Shown: piece by piece, positions 1-10,762 of the stretch | Numbering within the stretch: the first letter of the stretch is position 1 | Layout: every line of letters starts with the position of its first letter | Source: Pseudophaeomoniella oleicola | Taxonomy: Eukaryota > Ascomycota > Eurotiomycetes > Phaeomoniellales > Phaeomoniellaceae | DNA length: 64,000 nucleotides | Reading direction: 5' to 3' | Assembly: GCA_003868215.1 (NCBI GenBank) | Contig: QWDQ01000054.1 | Location: 122,816 to 186,815, forward strand | Program-made: the position numbers and the translations under genes | The notes under the pieces: model-generated | What the model saw: the letters and a program-made list of their open reading frames with translations, nothing else | What the model was told of the DNA's origin: nothing | Database searches by the model: none

Positions 1-1647
1 TCAATCAACCATTCTTGTCCTCTCTGATCACACTCGTCCAATGCATCCATGATGCATATTACGTTATTCGCATCGTGATGTGAGAGAGCCTCCTCCAAAA
101 TCTTCCAGAGCTCATCAACCTCTGATTGCAAAGCGTGACCGTTTTTGCGGTATGCAGGCATAGCAACCGAGAGTAGTTTTGGCTGTTCGGAGAAAAGTTG
201 GTGAAGGACAGCACAAAGAGCTGTTGTAATGTTACTCTGGATATCATTTTCTTTAAAGAAGAAATAGCAAATTGTCTTTACAGGCTCACAGGTCCCCCAT
301 AGATCTGTATCGACAAGTGACCTTGCTAGAACCGACTTTCCACAACCCGGATCCGCCGAAATCCAAAGCAGATCATTTTCGGGGTAATCTCGCCATCGCA
401 GATACTTTTCATGACTCAATACCCATTCGCAGGTGCCTTCAGCTCGTGTAATGTTGATGTTTTTATATAGTTCGTACTGAGATGTCTTGAACATTTGGTG
501 GCATTCATCATTGAGTTGACTTTCCCCGTTATCGAGCTGCTCTTGCTGCAGGTCGCTGGCCTTCGTAGCGACCCGCGTCAAGTTCTCAATTCCCTTGTCA
601 ATACTGGCTATGATATTATTCAGCGTAAGTCGCTTGTGCTTGAAGTCTCGACTACCCACCACAAACTTCGATGACCGGTGCCTCTTTGACGACTTCTCGT
701 TGCGGAATGTGAAGTAGCAAGTCCTTAGCATAAGCCGCAGCTGCAATGGCGGCATAACCCTGCCATTCCTTGTTCTTGTGTGAATCAGAGTAATCGCAGA
801 TACCTCGTATGACTAAACACGGGAAATCCTCCATGAGACCTGCAGTCTCCATCTCGAAGCATAGTGCACCGGTTTCCTTTCTCAGCTTTTCTCGGAATTT
901 TCCATCTTTAACAACGGCATTTCCGGATGCAATGATACCGCAGTGTACTTCAGGATAGCTTTCATCGCGGAGCGGACGTTTGATTTCTCTGTCAGCATCA
1001 CAATCCACGCAGTCGAGAAGCTCTTCCTTATGATTATACTCAAAATGGAATAAGCGATCCTTATTCACCGAAGGTTGGTTGAAGTTCTTTCTCGTCCGGG
1101 CGTTTTTCTCTATGGCCTGTGTAATGTAGCTAGGATAGTTCGGCTCGTCCGTCAATGCATCCGCTGACAGGCGGCCAACGGCAGTCAACAACGACCTTGG
1201 CGGGCCGTTGAGGGCGCCCGTTCGTCGGAAATGACCCCCTGTTTCGAATTTACCCATGTCATATTGTAAGACCCCAGCACAAGCATCGACAGGCTGACTG
1301 ACAACAATATCACCCAGGCGGATATCGATGCCTGGCGCAGGGATGCCGCCACCAATACCAACCATAAGACATATCCTGAGGCTTTTTGAGAACGTCTGAA
1401 TCATATCTTTCGCTACAAGGGTTGCAGATGTCGTCCCATATCGTCCGGGAGGGAGGCAGGCAATAACTAAGTTATGCTCCCCCATGCTGCCGAGAGTATA
1501 GGTGTTTGAGTCAGCGCTGTCTTGACCTGAAAGAGGACCATGCACTTCATCCAACATCGTCTTGGCTGCTGCTAACTCGATGGGGAGTGCGCAGATCCAT
1601 CCAACTGCGTATTCGCTCTTTTTGAGGTGTCTCAGCTGAGTAGCCAT
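1..1647 (-). CDS. PNP-NACHT NLR-like protein, 3' end outside the window
   Basis: A STAND/NLR-type signalling protein of the fungal non-self recognition class. It starts at the ATG at 1645-1647. Residues 1-330 form a nucleoside phosphorylase (PNP_UDP) domain with a GIGGGIP glycine loop, a GNAVVKDG segment and the typical ending with EMETAGL and RGICDYSDSHKN. From about 655 to 1 a NACHT domain reads through to the window edge, with a P-loop (SADPGCGKSVLARSL), a CYFFFK motif and a Walker B (CIMDALDECD). The two parts lie in different frames: the PNP frame meets TAG at 652-654, while the NACHT frame is open from at least 660 down to 1. I saw no convincing GT-AG intron, so this is either an unrecognised intron or a +1 frameshift. 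The NACHT resembles that of the NLR at 16248-19610. Function is known from the family, and the activity of this copy is uncertain. Confidence 0.82.
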
Positions 1648-2680
1648 CGTATCAGGCGAGCTTTGGACGCTGGGATCAGTAATCGTTCGAAAGCTCTCCG
1701 TCTTCTGGACGTAGAGGGAATAGTTGAGATAACTGCTACTCTTTCGGTCCTCTGCTGTAGCTTTTTCGAATTGCCGCGTACGTCAGCTGCACTGACTGTT
1801 TATATCTTGAAGCGCTCTCTGCCATTGTACGTCTTCTACAGTGTCGCATGACTTGGAAAGATAAAGCTGACGAGGCTGATGTCGCTCGGCTCTGATGCCG
1901 CGGGGTCATTGTCAACCAGGCTATACCCAATGTGGACGTGACCAATACCATAGAAGACATTGACGACATGTACGGCAATACAGTATGATTACCTGAGGAT
2001 CTTTCATCTGTTTTCTGATCGCCGGTATACATATGGACTACGTACCTCGCTATTGCAAGACCGAGTAAGGGTTGCCTACGGCCCAGATGTCGAAATTGTG
2101 AACCTCTGGCCAGAGCTCGACTTAGTAAGTCGTCAATTCAACTACTCGCTCTAGGCATGGAGACTACGGAATATATTTCCATTCTTCCCAGTAGAATTGA
2201 GTCCCATCATGCTCCCAACGGAGAGCGAGAGTAAACACTAATCACAGGTCTCTTCTTCTTATCTGCTGGCTGGTGCCTAATTTCAGCCTTGCAGCAAATG
2301 TCAGACCATGTCGATATGCACGGTTAGCCTCGACAGCACAGCCTCAGCCTCATGAGGGGCTGCACTTTACATCCGCCTACTATCGTCGTCCTGAGCCCTA
2401 CGTGCGGTCTCTAGAATACTATCCTCCGTCTATTCAGTTCTACATGGCAAGGCAAGTGTGATAAATATATGATAAGAAACCTCATATCATTTCTTAGAAA
2501 TTGCTGATCAATAGATGGAATTGAACCACAATGCTTTCTCTGACACACGAAAACCGGATTTAGCACACCCTTCAAGTCGAACCAGAGTATCTCTAGCTCT
2601 AGGCCGAAAGTATCGCACCAGAGCAGTGCCCAGTCCCCTCCACATGTTTCAACAGTTTGACGAATGTGCCACCTCCACAC
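1648..2680. other. Intergenic, no gene recognised
   Basis: This is the upstream side of the PNP-NACHT gene and the downstream side of the MFS remnant. Short open frames exist but none matches a family I know. One stretch, about 1860-1985 on the plus strand, reads like protein (acidic, with an EDIDDMYGN segment) between stops and may be a coding relic. I could not identify it. Confidence 0.5.
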
Positions 2681-3723
2681 TCAAAACGCCTTGAGAAGTT
2701 TCTTCTCGGTATAGAGCAACCTCGACACCAGAATAATGGCTGACCCTGCGAGACACATGACGCCACCAAATATCTTCACATCCAGCCAGCCGTTGGCCTA
2801 ATTTTGCAGGATGGCTCCACCGATGGGTGCCATGGTGAGGGCAGGGATCGAGATGGCAAGGAAGACGACGCCCAGCCGGTAGCCGACCTCGGGCAGGGGA
2901 GATACTGAGACCTTAAGAGCGCCGGAAAGACCTATGAAGGCTCCTGACGCGAAGCCGAACATGATGGCGAAGCCGATGGCGATGGAAGAGTGTTTGGCGG
3001 GGATCCAGACGGCGAACTCGGAGATTCCGGAAAGGGTACAGGCGATGATGAACATGTTCCATCTGCCGATAACATCGGAGCCAAAACCGGCGATCAGGCG
3101 GCCGAAGAGACTTGGGGTACAACCGTTAGCGGTTTGCGACATATTGGGGGACCGGTGACAGCATTGGATGTCGACCTACCTTGCAGCGTTAAAGATAGAT
3201 ACCAGATATTGAGCCATATCCTCCGACATGTGTGCCTCCTGAAAACCCTGTACAGCCAGATAATCGATGGGGGTGAATATGCCATAGGTCAGGACGAAGA
3301 TGCCCAGAAGCAATATGACAAAGGGGACCTCTCTGAAGGGTGCAGCGAAGCGGCCGGCCGGCATCTTCTTGGGCACCGACTTTGTTCTCGGGCGGACCGT
3401 GAGGATCGCAATGATCTGCAGGCCGAGGATGAGAAAGGCTGCTGTCCTCATGGCCCATGGGTATCCGGTGCTCTGGATCATGCGACTGATCATGATGGGG
3501 AAGATGACGCCGCCGACTGATGAGCCTGTCACCATGATACCCATAGCTGCTCCGCGCTTCTTGGAGAACCTGGTTGAGATGCAGGCAAGTGCTACATCGC
3601 ACAGGATTCAGTCAGCATGGAACACTCATGGAAGGAGGTAGAACTTGCCAGGCGAGTATAGGCAGGCAACGCCGATGGCACTGCACACTCCCTGGGACAA
3701 GACGAACTGATAATACGTTTTCG
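2681..3723 (-). pseudogene. MFS monocarboxylate-type transporter, 5'-truncated remnant
   Basis: C-terminal two thirds of a major facilitator protein of the fungal monocarboxylate-transporter-like type. Visible exons are about 3649-3723 (YYQFVLSQG, SAIGVACLYSP), 3180-3591 (FSKKRGAAMGIMVTGSSVGG, then several membrane helices) and 2681-3110 (SLFGRLIAGFGSDVIGR, and the last helices to LLKAF). Introns are 3592-3648, with a GC-AG donor, and 3111-3179, with a CTAAC branch site. The first helices and the start codon are missing: homology stops near 3723, where a plus-strand remnant begins. An in-frame TAG at 2798-2800 interrupts the last exon just before the NGWLDVK segment, which continues in the same frame to the family-typical C-terminus. 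I infer a dead gene. A functional short transporter is unlikely because helices are lost. Confidence 0.8.
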
Positions 3724-3734
3724 CCAACGGAAGA

Positions 3735-4670
3735 ATATTTGGTTCTAGTCGAAGCCACCAAGCAGTGTCCAAACGACGAGGCCTTCGCGGCACAGATCTG
3801 TTTACAGCTTTTTGCCCAAAAGATGGTCGAAGTCCGGGAGAGGTATGCGGTGCATGACAGCGATATATCCAAGGAGGCAGCGGCCACCATCGCTTTCTCT
3901 GGTTTGCTTTATTTCAAGGCTATCCAGGCGCAGGTACAGGATTTCAGGTCCTCTTTGTCGCCGAGTCTACAGCAACAGGGTGAGTGTCTGTCTACAACCT
4001 CGCATCTTTCTATGATGGTGCTAACTACTGTCACCCCACAGACCTGTTGAGACTTCATCTACTATACACCGACCTACTCATATGCGAGGCTGTCCATCCC
4101 TCCATTTCCGACTCCCCCCTCGTCCCACCATACACAAGCGACACCAACCCCACCATCCCTGCTGGCTTCCAACCCCTGGAGTGTTACTGGAGATCCGTCA
4201 TGACCATTAAAACTTACCTCGTGATATTCACCTCTCTATCCCCCACCGTCTGTCGAGGCCTCGCATTCCCCATATGGACACACATGTTACGCTGCCTCAT
4301 GATATTATACCGCCTATCAGCCCACCCTGATCCAACGTGGGACTGTCACACTGTCCGCAAAACAGTCAACCTCGTCCAGATCCTGCAGGATCTCGTCCAG
4401 CTTACCAAACGCGCCAGTATTGAGGCCGGTGAGCGCTCTGAACACGACCTCTTCACGCGCTTTGCCGGGTTTTTAGTCTTCTTTCAGAGTTGGGTGCAAA
4501 CAATGTTCACCACACCAACAGAATCCACCTCCTCGTCGAGAACAACAGACTGGCCGTATAATCAGAGCATGGCAGCGGCGCCGCAGTTGGATACTATGGA
4601 CCTCCTAGGAGTAGGAGGAGGAGGAGCAGATAATAATATATGGCTGGCAAATATTTTTGGCTGGTCATGA
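3735..4670 (+). pseudogene. Fungal Zn-cluster transcription factor, C-terminal remnant
   Basis: Two exons, about 3735-3979 and 4042-4670, joined across a GTGAGT...CCCACAG intron (3980-4041). They encode the C-terminal part of a fungal C6-type transcription factor: an ATKQCPNDEAF start, a helical middle with a YWRSVMTIKTYLVIF-type segment, and the closing HDLFTRFAGFLVFFQSW motif common at the end of this family, then a glycine-rich tail. No Zn2Cys6 cluster, coiled coil or plausible start codon precedes it: sequence upstream of about 3735 belongs to the opposite-strand transporter remnant or is random. It lies head to head with that remnant and both have lost their 5' ends. Family assignment rests on the C-terminal pattern only and is moderate. 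If transcribed, the product would lack DNA binding. Confidence 0.62.
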
Positions 4671-5366
4671 AACAGGTGACTGACTAGTCACTTACTTAGG
4701 AATAAATCTTCCTTGATCCTGGGTCTGCAAATGCAAAATGTAATTGCCATCCATGTCTCTTCTTCTGCCATCTCATTACGTTGAATCTCTCATTAACCAA
4801 CCCAACCAAACCCAATCCTGATCCAATCCAATCTCCCCTGCCCTCCCTCCTCTGCACGGATGGAACGAGTATACCCCTCCCTCCCTCTCCAATCTCATGC
4901 ATAGGTATCCTTCCTATTAGCACACACCTAGTCGTTTCTGCTTTCTACCCCTTTTCCTCAACAAATCCTATCCTATCCTTTTCACAAGTCCGTCCGTCTC
5001 TAAATCAATCCAACTTTTGTGGTGATAGTAGTAGTACTAGTAACTCCCACCCCACCCCTACGCCTTCGCGAAATATATTTATCCTTTTATTTGGTTTGAG
5101 TAGTGTGTGTGTAAATACGGCGAAGATATAGGAAAGGAAAGGAAAGGGCAGGTGAGGAAGAAGAAGAAAGAAGAGCAGGATGATGATGAGATGGGGAAAG
5201 GTATTGATAGGTCTGGGAATGGGGATATGTGAATGATATATATTGCGTTGAGGTTGAGGATAGGTCTTTTTAATGGGAGCGTGTGCAGATGCTTGTATAT
5301 GAATGGAATATATATATACATAAATAGTAAGGTAAGATTTTGATTCGGTAATGGTATCATCCCTAT
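4671..5366. other. Intergenic, convergent 3' ends
   Basis: About 700 bases between the end of the transcription-factor remnant and the end of the HET gene. It is pyrimidine-rich in the first half (CCAACCCAACC, CCCTCCCTCC) and purine-rich in the second. No gene seen. Confidence 0.7.
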
Positions 5367-7571
5367 CTATCCAAGCATCAAGTGTATCGTCTCCGGCTCC
5401 TGTTCTTCCCAGATATTAGCAAGCACCTTTCCGATCCCCTTCCTATACGCAATACCATCGTTCCATTCGATCCACATCACGCAGTATAATTCGGCTGGAA
5501 GTGAGACGGTAGGTGGCATCAAGGTCCACAGGGGCTGTCCATCTACGCCATATCCCGACATGTACCGCTTGGCAAGCTCGACGAGCTCAAAGCTGCGTTC
5601 GTGAGCGGCATTTCCTGGAGTGTGCCCATCGCTGTCATTAGTAAGCTCGGCGTCCAGGTAGATATATCCTGCCAACCGGTTCTGAGGATCCCGTAGCACG
5701 ACGAAATCTGGCCCGCGGTCGGAGAACCTTTCGTGAAACACCGGCTCCGTGGAGCTGAGCCAGGTACGTCGAGTATCGCCGGAGATGAAGGGTACCAGTA
5801 TCATGGACCCGTCGGGTCGGTCATAGGATTTTGCACGAGGGTGTACTGTGCCTTCAGCGTGACAATCTAGACTCTCAATAAGATTCTGGGCTCGCTCATG
5901 ATCCTTATCAGACCTCTCCGACCTGACAGAGATGGCTGTTCCCCCACTTCCGAGTTTATCGTGATAGGACCATTCGACAGTAGGTAATATAGCATCTTCA
6001 TTCAAGGCCTCCGAAGTATTGTTGGGAAACTTCGTGGCTTTCCAGATGTCAAGCCACAAGCGACCCTCCCAACCTGCCCAGCTCCAGCTAGGGAGGCAGA
6101 CTTTTGGTGAGCTGAGCCCCTCTCCCCTGCGAATGAGCGGGGTCATCCAAGGTTCCCACAGCAAGGCGTTGTGGAAGAAGGCGGTCGGCAACCCCGAGAT
6201 GAATCCCCCGGGTAAAGAAGTGCTATACGCTGTTGCAATCCCCGCAAAAGCAGGCAAGATGTCTCCTGGAAAAGTGAACTCCCGAGTGTTGATGTCGTTT
6301 ATGAGGCGTATCAATCTCGTAATATCAGTTTGATTAATGTCGGTTACATGTTTACTGAGCACACGAATGTCAACATCATGATTAAGGGTACTGTCTTCGC
6401 GCCACCGACACCGTTGGCATTCCCATCGCACGTAGTCGTCTCGAAAAATGAGTCTGCGACCCGAGAATAATCTCTCCTGCAGCGTCCATCCTCTTCTGTG
6501 CCACAGGCTTGCATGAAGCTCAGGATCAGGTAAATGGAGAGCGCGCGTCGAACCTTGAAGGGGTGTTACAAGTTGGTGGAACTGCCTCGGCTCCGATACT
6601 CCACGCAGTCCACACAATCCGTCGTCAGCGCTGCGACCGTCTTCAGCAACGATGGTTAAGCTGGCGTTGGCGTAGATTCCAGCCATGTTGCTGATTTCAT
6701 GACGTTTCTGTGCGTCATCATCTTGTACAATGCACAGAGCATCGACCCAGAGATATCTTTCTCCGATTATTTCAACAACGGCCATAGCGTGACGAATTGT
6801 CTTGGGAATGTGGATGCTCGCGTTTGAATCAGCCAGAGACCCAGGACGTCTCAAGTCGTCGATATTCCCCTTGAGGGTTTCGAGGCGAGTTCCCTGGCCC
6901 CAGACGTAACTCAAAGCGATGTAAGCATGGTGAGTATCTGCAGGTACAATGCATCGAGCCTGGACGTCAACGAGCCACTTGGGCTGGATCGAAGCTAAAG
7001 ATTGTATCATAGCAGACATGCTGCATGCCTTTCCATGAGCCGATTCACAGTTATCTCTCCAACATTTCAGAATCCCAGAGTCTATCCAATGCTCATCACA
7101 TACCCTTCCCCTCCGAAGAGGAGAAATGACTTCATCCTGTGATAAAATTTGGAGGCCAGTCGATATCACATTATTCCCGTCCGAGGTCCTAACGAAAAGA
7201 AAGACTTGGTCGCTCCACCTTTTCTTAACGAAGGACATTGTAACATCGTGAATTTGAAACCGAGATGCTTCTTCCAGTGTTTCTCTACTAGCAGTGAACG
7301 AGAAGCTGTCCGTGATCAATAACCCATGGCAGCCGCTTTGTAACACATCATGCAGTGTTGTATCTACACGCACATGGCCCCTTTTACCTATCGGTAGTTT
7401 GAACAAGGCGAGAATTTTCAAGCATGTCTCACAACCCTTCTGGGGTTCAGCAATCCGCTGCCGTCTTTCTTGAAAACGAAACAGTCTAGTGGATCCAACA
7501 TTACCCATCCTTGATGGACCAATTGCAGCCATGAGGAATGCCGCGGGTGCAGCTGCGTCGAGGCTTTTCAT
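5367..7571 (-). CDS. HET-domain (heterokaryon incompatibility) protein
   Basis: Single-exon gene of 734 residues, with its ATG at 7569-7571. The HET domain spans about residues 215-370: YIALSYVWGQG, then IPKTIRHAMAVVEIIGERYLWVDALCIVQDD, then SNMAGIYANASLTIVA and the WHRRGWTLQERLFSGR motif that closes the domain. HET proteins trigger cell death after fusion of genetically different hyphae in filamentous ascomycetes. The partner and allele class cannot be read from sequence. Residues 160-190 hold several cysteines (C170, C175, C183) ahead of the domain, as often seen in this family. The C-terminal 350 residues are variable with no recognisable domain. A full-length open frame and family-like length suggest an intact gene. 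A decayed relative lies at 29829-30920. Confidence 0.9.
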   Translation of the reverse strand: MKSLDAAAPAAFLMAAIGPSRMGNVGSTRLFRFQERRQRIAEPQKGCETCLKILALFKLPIGKRGHVRVDTTLHDVLQSGCHGLLITDSFSFTASRETLEEASRFQIHDVTMSFVKKRWSDQVFLFVRTSDGNNVISTGLQILSQDEVISPLRRGRVCDEHWIDSGILKCWRDNCESAHGKACSMSAMIQSLASIQPKWLVDVQARCIVPADTHHAYIALSYVWGQGTRLETLKGNIDDLRRPGSLADSNASIHIPKTIRHAMAVVEIIGERYLWVDALCIVQDDDAQKRHEISNMAGIYANASLTIVAEDGRSADDGLCGLRGVSEPRQFHQLVTPLQGSTRALHLPDPELHASLWHRRGWTLQERLFSGRRLIFRDDYVRWECQRCRWREDSTLNHDVDIRVLSKHVTDINQTDITRLIRLINDINTREFTFPGDILPAFAGIATAYSTSLPGGFISGLPTAFFHNALLWEPWMTPLIRRGEGLSSPKVCLPSWSWAGWEGRLWLDIWKATKFPNNTSEALNEDAILPTVEWSYHDKLGSGGTAISVRSERSDKDHERAQNLIESLDCHAEGTVHPRAKSYDRPDGSMILVPFISGDTRRTWLSSTEPVFHERFSDRGPDFVVLRDPQNRLAGYIYLDAELTNDSDGHTPGNAAHERSFELVELAKRYMSGYGVDGQPLWTLMPPTVSLPAELYCVMWIEWNDGIAYRKGIGKVLANIWEEQEPETIHLMLG

Positions 7572-9203
7572 GAGTAATCTAACATCGCCTCACTCCCAGA
7601 AGCCACGGTTCAGGAAGGGTTAGGAGGGTCAGGAGGGTCAGGAGGGATCAGATGTGGCTTGATTGACGTTGCAATAGTCACGATTAGCTGCTGGAGATAA
7701 GAGTCGGTGTGGTCAGATTTCGTCATATGGCCCCCAAAATGCTTGTGTGTATAGTATTTCCACCCGGTAAAAGGCGGAGCACTGTATGCCATTACATATT
7801 GAGCAGAGTTGCTGAACAGGCCGTGATAGTATAAGCATGCTGAGATATATAATATACTCTAGATGCTGATGACTGACTTTACCTCTTACCTCATTCATTC
7901 CAAGTGAACGACAATATATTAAATTATAATATGTGTTATGTATTGATGTTGTACGGTATTGTAAACATAACGAGAAGCAGGGCAATCCGGGGTACATCTT
8001 CCCCCAGCCAATCAGACACCTGTTCTCCCGATCGGGTACTTTATTTACTTGATCAAGGTAAAACATAGTTCTGCCGTCCACCGGTTCATGCAGACATTGT
8101 TGCACCTGACACGCCCAATCAAATTGCCTCATTACATATCCACACGCATTTGTCCATGATATCTCAGGTTGACTTTCCTTAGGCCTTTCTTATTGTTATG
8201 TTATATTCTTTTAGGGCAGTGATCTTCTGTCTATATTATTTATCACCATCATGTGGGTGCTCTCATCAATATGAGATTCAAGAATGATGGATGGTCATAA
8301 TCCAAGAATATATTCCCTAACGGTGTTTGCTTTGTATGGTTGAGCTTCCTCCTGCTTCAACCACAGACTGCTATGAATGAAGGATTTGCAGTTGAAGCAA
8401 CCAGACTTATTCAGACCAGCAGAATTATAACCTGCAGCCATCAAGCCTCGCATAAAACCAATCAGAATCTGGACATTGTTTATACTTTCATCACAACTTC
8501 TCTTTCGTCTCTCAGCAGCAGCAGTAGCAGAAGGGCGAGGAGGAGGAGGAGGAAGAAGAAAAAGAAGAAGAAGAAAGGATATCGCTTAGTTTCTCTTACT
8601 GGTGGAAGGTCAGTTTCCTATCCCAAGGTGTTTATATTATTGCTTCCATTTGTATTCTTCATGACTTCGTCCTCTTTATGGTGCGTGGCCATACGATTGA
8701 CTTGCTGAGTCATCTCAACTTGGCATTTAACCCGATACACGATTGGCATATTTGCTACCAGTCCCCTCTCCTCCTCCTCATCCGCTTTTCTTATGATCTA
8801 CTCCATACAACATCGTAATTACTACTTTAAGTTATGGTCGCCGGAAGGATTCGAGGTCAGAGGGATCGGCGGACGAAGCGAGTTTCACATTCTGAGCGTT
8901 AATCAATTGGTTGTCCCCGCAACCTCCAAAGGATCAGGCGGGGCAATAAACAGAAATAGACAAAAGTGTTGCCCGCAAAACCATCGTCTTTAGCTGGTCG
9001 CCCTGCCATCAAAGGACATCCCTGCTATTGTTTATACGCTCTACTTATCTAGGTAAGGTAGGTAGACATATACTACGTAGTATATAGATACTACATAGCG
9101 AACATTCACTTCACGCTCTGGAATGCAATCAAACCATATACTGTCTCACGCGTTACGCGTTACATTCTTCATCCATTGATTCTACACCAAGTGCACACCT
9201 ACC
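7572..9203. other. Divergent promoter region, HET / lysozyme-like genes
   Basis: This gap separates two genes transcribed outward. It holds a short GGAGGGTCA tandem at 7616-7647 and a GA-rich purine tract (GAGGAGGAGG to AAGAAGAAG) at 8528-8578. Open frames here, including 8340-8708, are made of this low-complexity sequence. A TACGTAGTATATAGATACTAC inverted element lies at about 9070-9095. No gene seen. Confidence 0.6.
8528..8578. repeat. GAGGAGG/AAGAAG purine tract
   Basis: Simple purine-only microsatellite on the plus strand within the divergent promoter region. Such tracts can form triplex DNA. Nothing shows a function here. Confidence 0.85.
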
Positions 9204-10762
9204 ATGGCGTCGTCGGTTGAGGAGACAGCTTCTGATCGCGAGCGCAGAAGGGCCAACCGCCGTGAGCGCAAGGCCAGAAGATCAGAGCGCCATGCAGAGG
9301 AGACAGCGTCTGATCGCGAACGCCGACGTTCCCGCCGCCGCGAGCGCAGAGCCAAGCGCCACGCGGAGAGAGATGGTGTGTCTCCAGTCAAGATCGACAC
9401 TACAGGCACCTCAACCTCCCTCCTCGACAATCCGGAACCGGAACGGGTACACCGGCCTCCAGCACCACCGCCACAGAAAGATGCGGTTCCAGTCTACCAT
9501 ATAGTTGAGGACGTGAAGGGATCGCCTCGATCAACTGATTCATATTCACCCCCAACAACTGGTGGTTCCGCTCCAGTCAAAACACTGTACGACCATCTGG
9601 ACCGATACGACGCCGACGATCTACATAATCTGCCACAGCACGGGTATGACGACCGCCACAAGAGGAAGAGCTTGGGTCATCCTGAGCATAGAGAAAGCAA
9701 CGGCCGCCATGACCACGAGCACCACCGACACCATAACGAACCCCCAAATCGACACCACCACGACGCAAAGCGCAGGTCGCACCGTTACAACACATCGCGC
9801 CACAGCTATCCCGACCAGTACAAGACGAACAAAAGCTACGAAGAATACGAAGAATACGAAGAGCACAAACCCAGAAGATGGAGCTGGAAAAGAATATCCC
9901 TTATCGTTGCCATCCCCGTCATTCTAATCATCGTGATAGCACTTGCGGCGGCGACAGCTGTAGCCAAAAAGCACGCTTTCAAATACACCCCTTCATATGC
10001 AAAGGTCACCAACAGTTCAGCATTTACGAATGGAGGAGCTGCGAATGACGCCAACAACACGGATGATGGGAGAGGCGCAGGAACAGACCGATACGTCTAC
10101 TATACTGGCCCCTCATCAATGTTCCCCCCAAAGGATGAATGGGTATCGTTCGCTAACATGTGGCAGGCCAATAGGAATGTGATACGGAATTCGTGTAAGA
10201 ATTTGGGATATGGAAAGGATGACACGTCAGTCCTCCTGCTCGAGATGATAACTCTGCTGACTGTTCCAGTGACGAGGAGATAACCGAGATATATAATGCG
10301 ATTCAGTCCCGAGCTTCAGCATCGCTCGTCGATCACAGGTTCATTCTGGCAGTGATTCTTCAAGAGGTAAGTGTGAGGAGTGTCCAGCATGCCCACCACT
10401 AACTGACGGTATAGTCGCACGGCTGTGTTCGAATCCCGTCTAGCCACAACGGCGTCAAAAATCCCGGTCTGATGCAGTCCCACGACGGCGCAAGCTACTC
10501 GTCGTGGCACCCTGCCCAATCGATCCTGCAGATGGTCCAAGATGGCACGCAGGGGACCAAATCCGGACCCGGGTTGGTGCAACACCTGAACACAAACGGA
10601 GATGCATACAGTGCGGCGAGGTTGTACAATAGTGGCACGATCGCCGGTGACGGAAATCTGAGTGATGGGAATGGGGCAACCGCGTGTTATGTTTCGGACA
10701 TCGCCAATCGATTGACGGGCTGGGTCTGGGCCAAATCGACGTGTCCATCGTCGTCGTCATAA
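9204..10762 (+). CDS. Membrane-anchored lysozyme-like (transglycosylase-fold) protein
   Basis: Three exons (9204-10225, 10270-10366, 10415-10762) give 488 residues. Introns of 44 and 48 nt have GTCAGT...TTCCAG and GTAAGT...GTATAG ends. Residues 1-60 are very Arg/Glu-rich and contain a tandem duplication beginning ETASDRERRR. Then come a His-rich disordered part and one membrane helix at about 231-254 after basic residues (PRRWSWKR), so the C-terminus should lie outside the cell. The outer part has conserved blocks MFPPKDEWVSFANMW, VDHRFILAVILQESHGC, NPGLMQSHDG, AARLYNSG and CYVSDIANRLTGW. The Glu at 373, followed by Ser-His-Gly at the exon 2/3 border, matches the catalytic Glu position of lysozyme-like folds. 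Substrate is unknown: the fungal homologues are annotated only generally as glycosidase-like. Confidence 0.85.

Noticed and set aside
8340-8708. 122-codon open frame
   Set aside because: Its middle is the GAGGAG/AAGAAG tract and the flanks show no coding pattern.
10425-10450. tRNA B-box-like GTTCGAATCCCG
   Set aside because: It falls in exon 3 of the lysozyme-like gene and no tRNA cloverleaf, A box or acceptor stem surrounds it.
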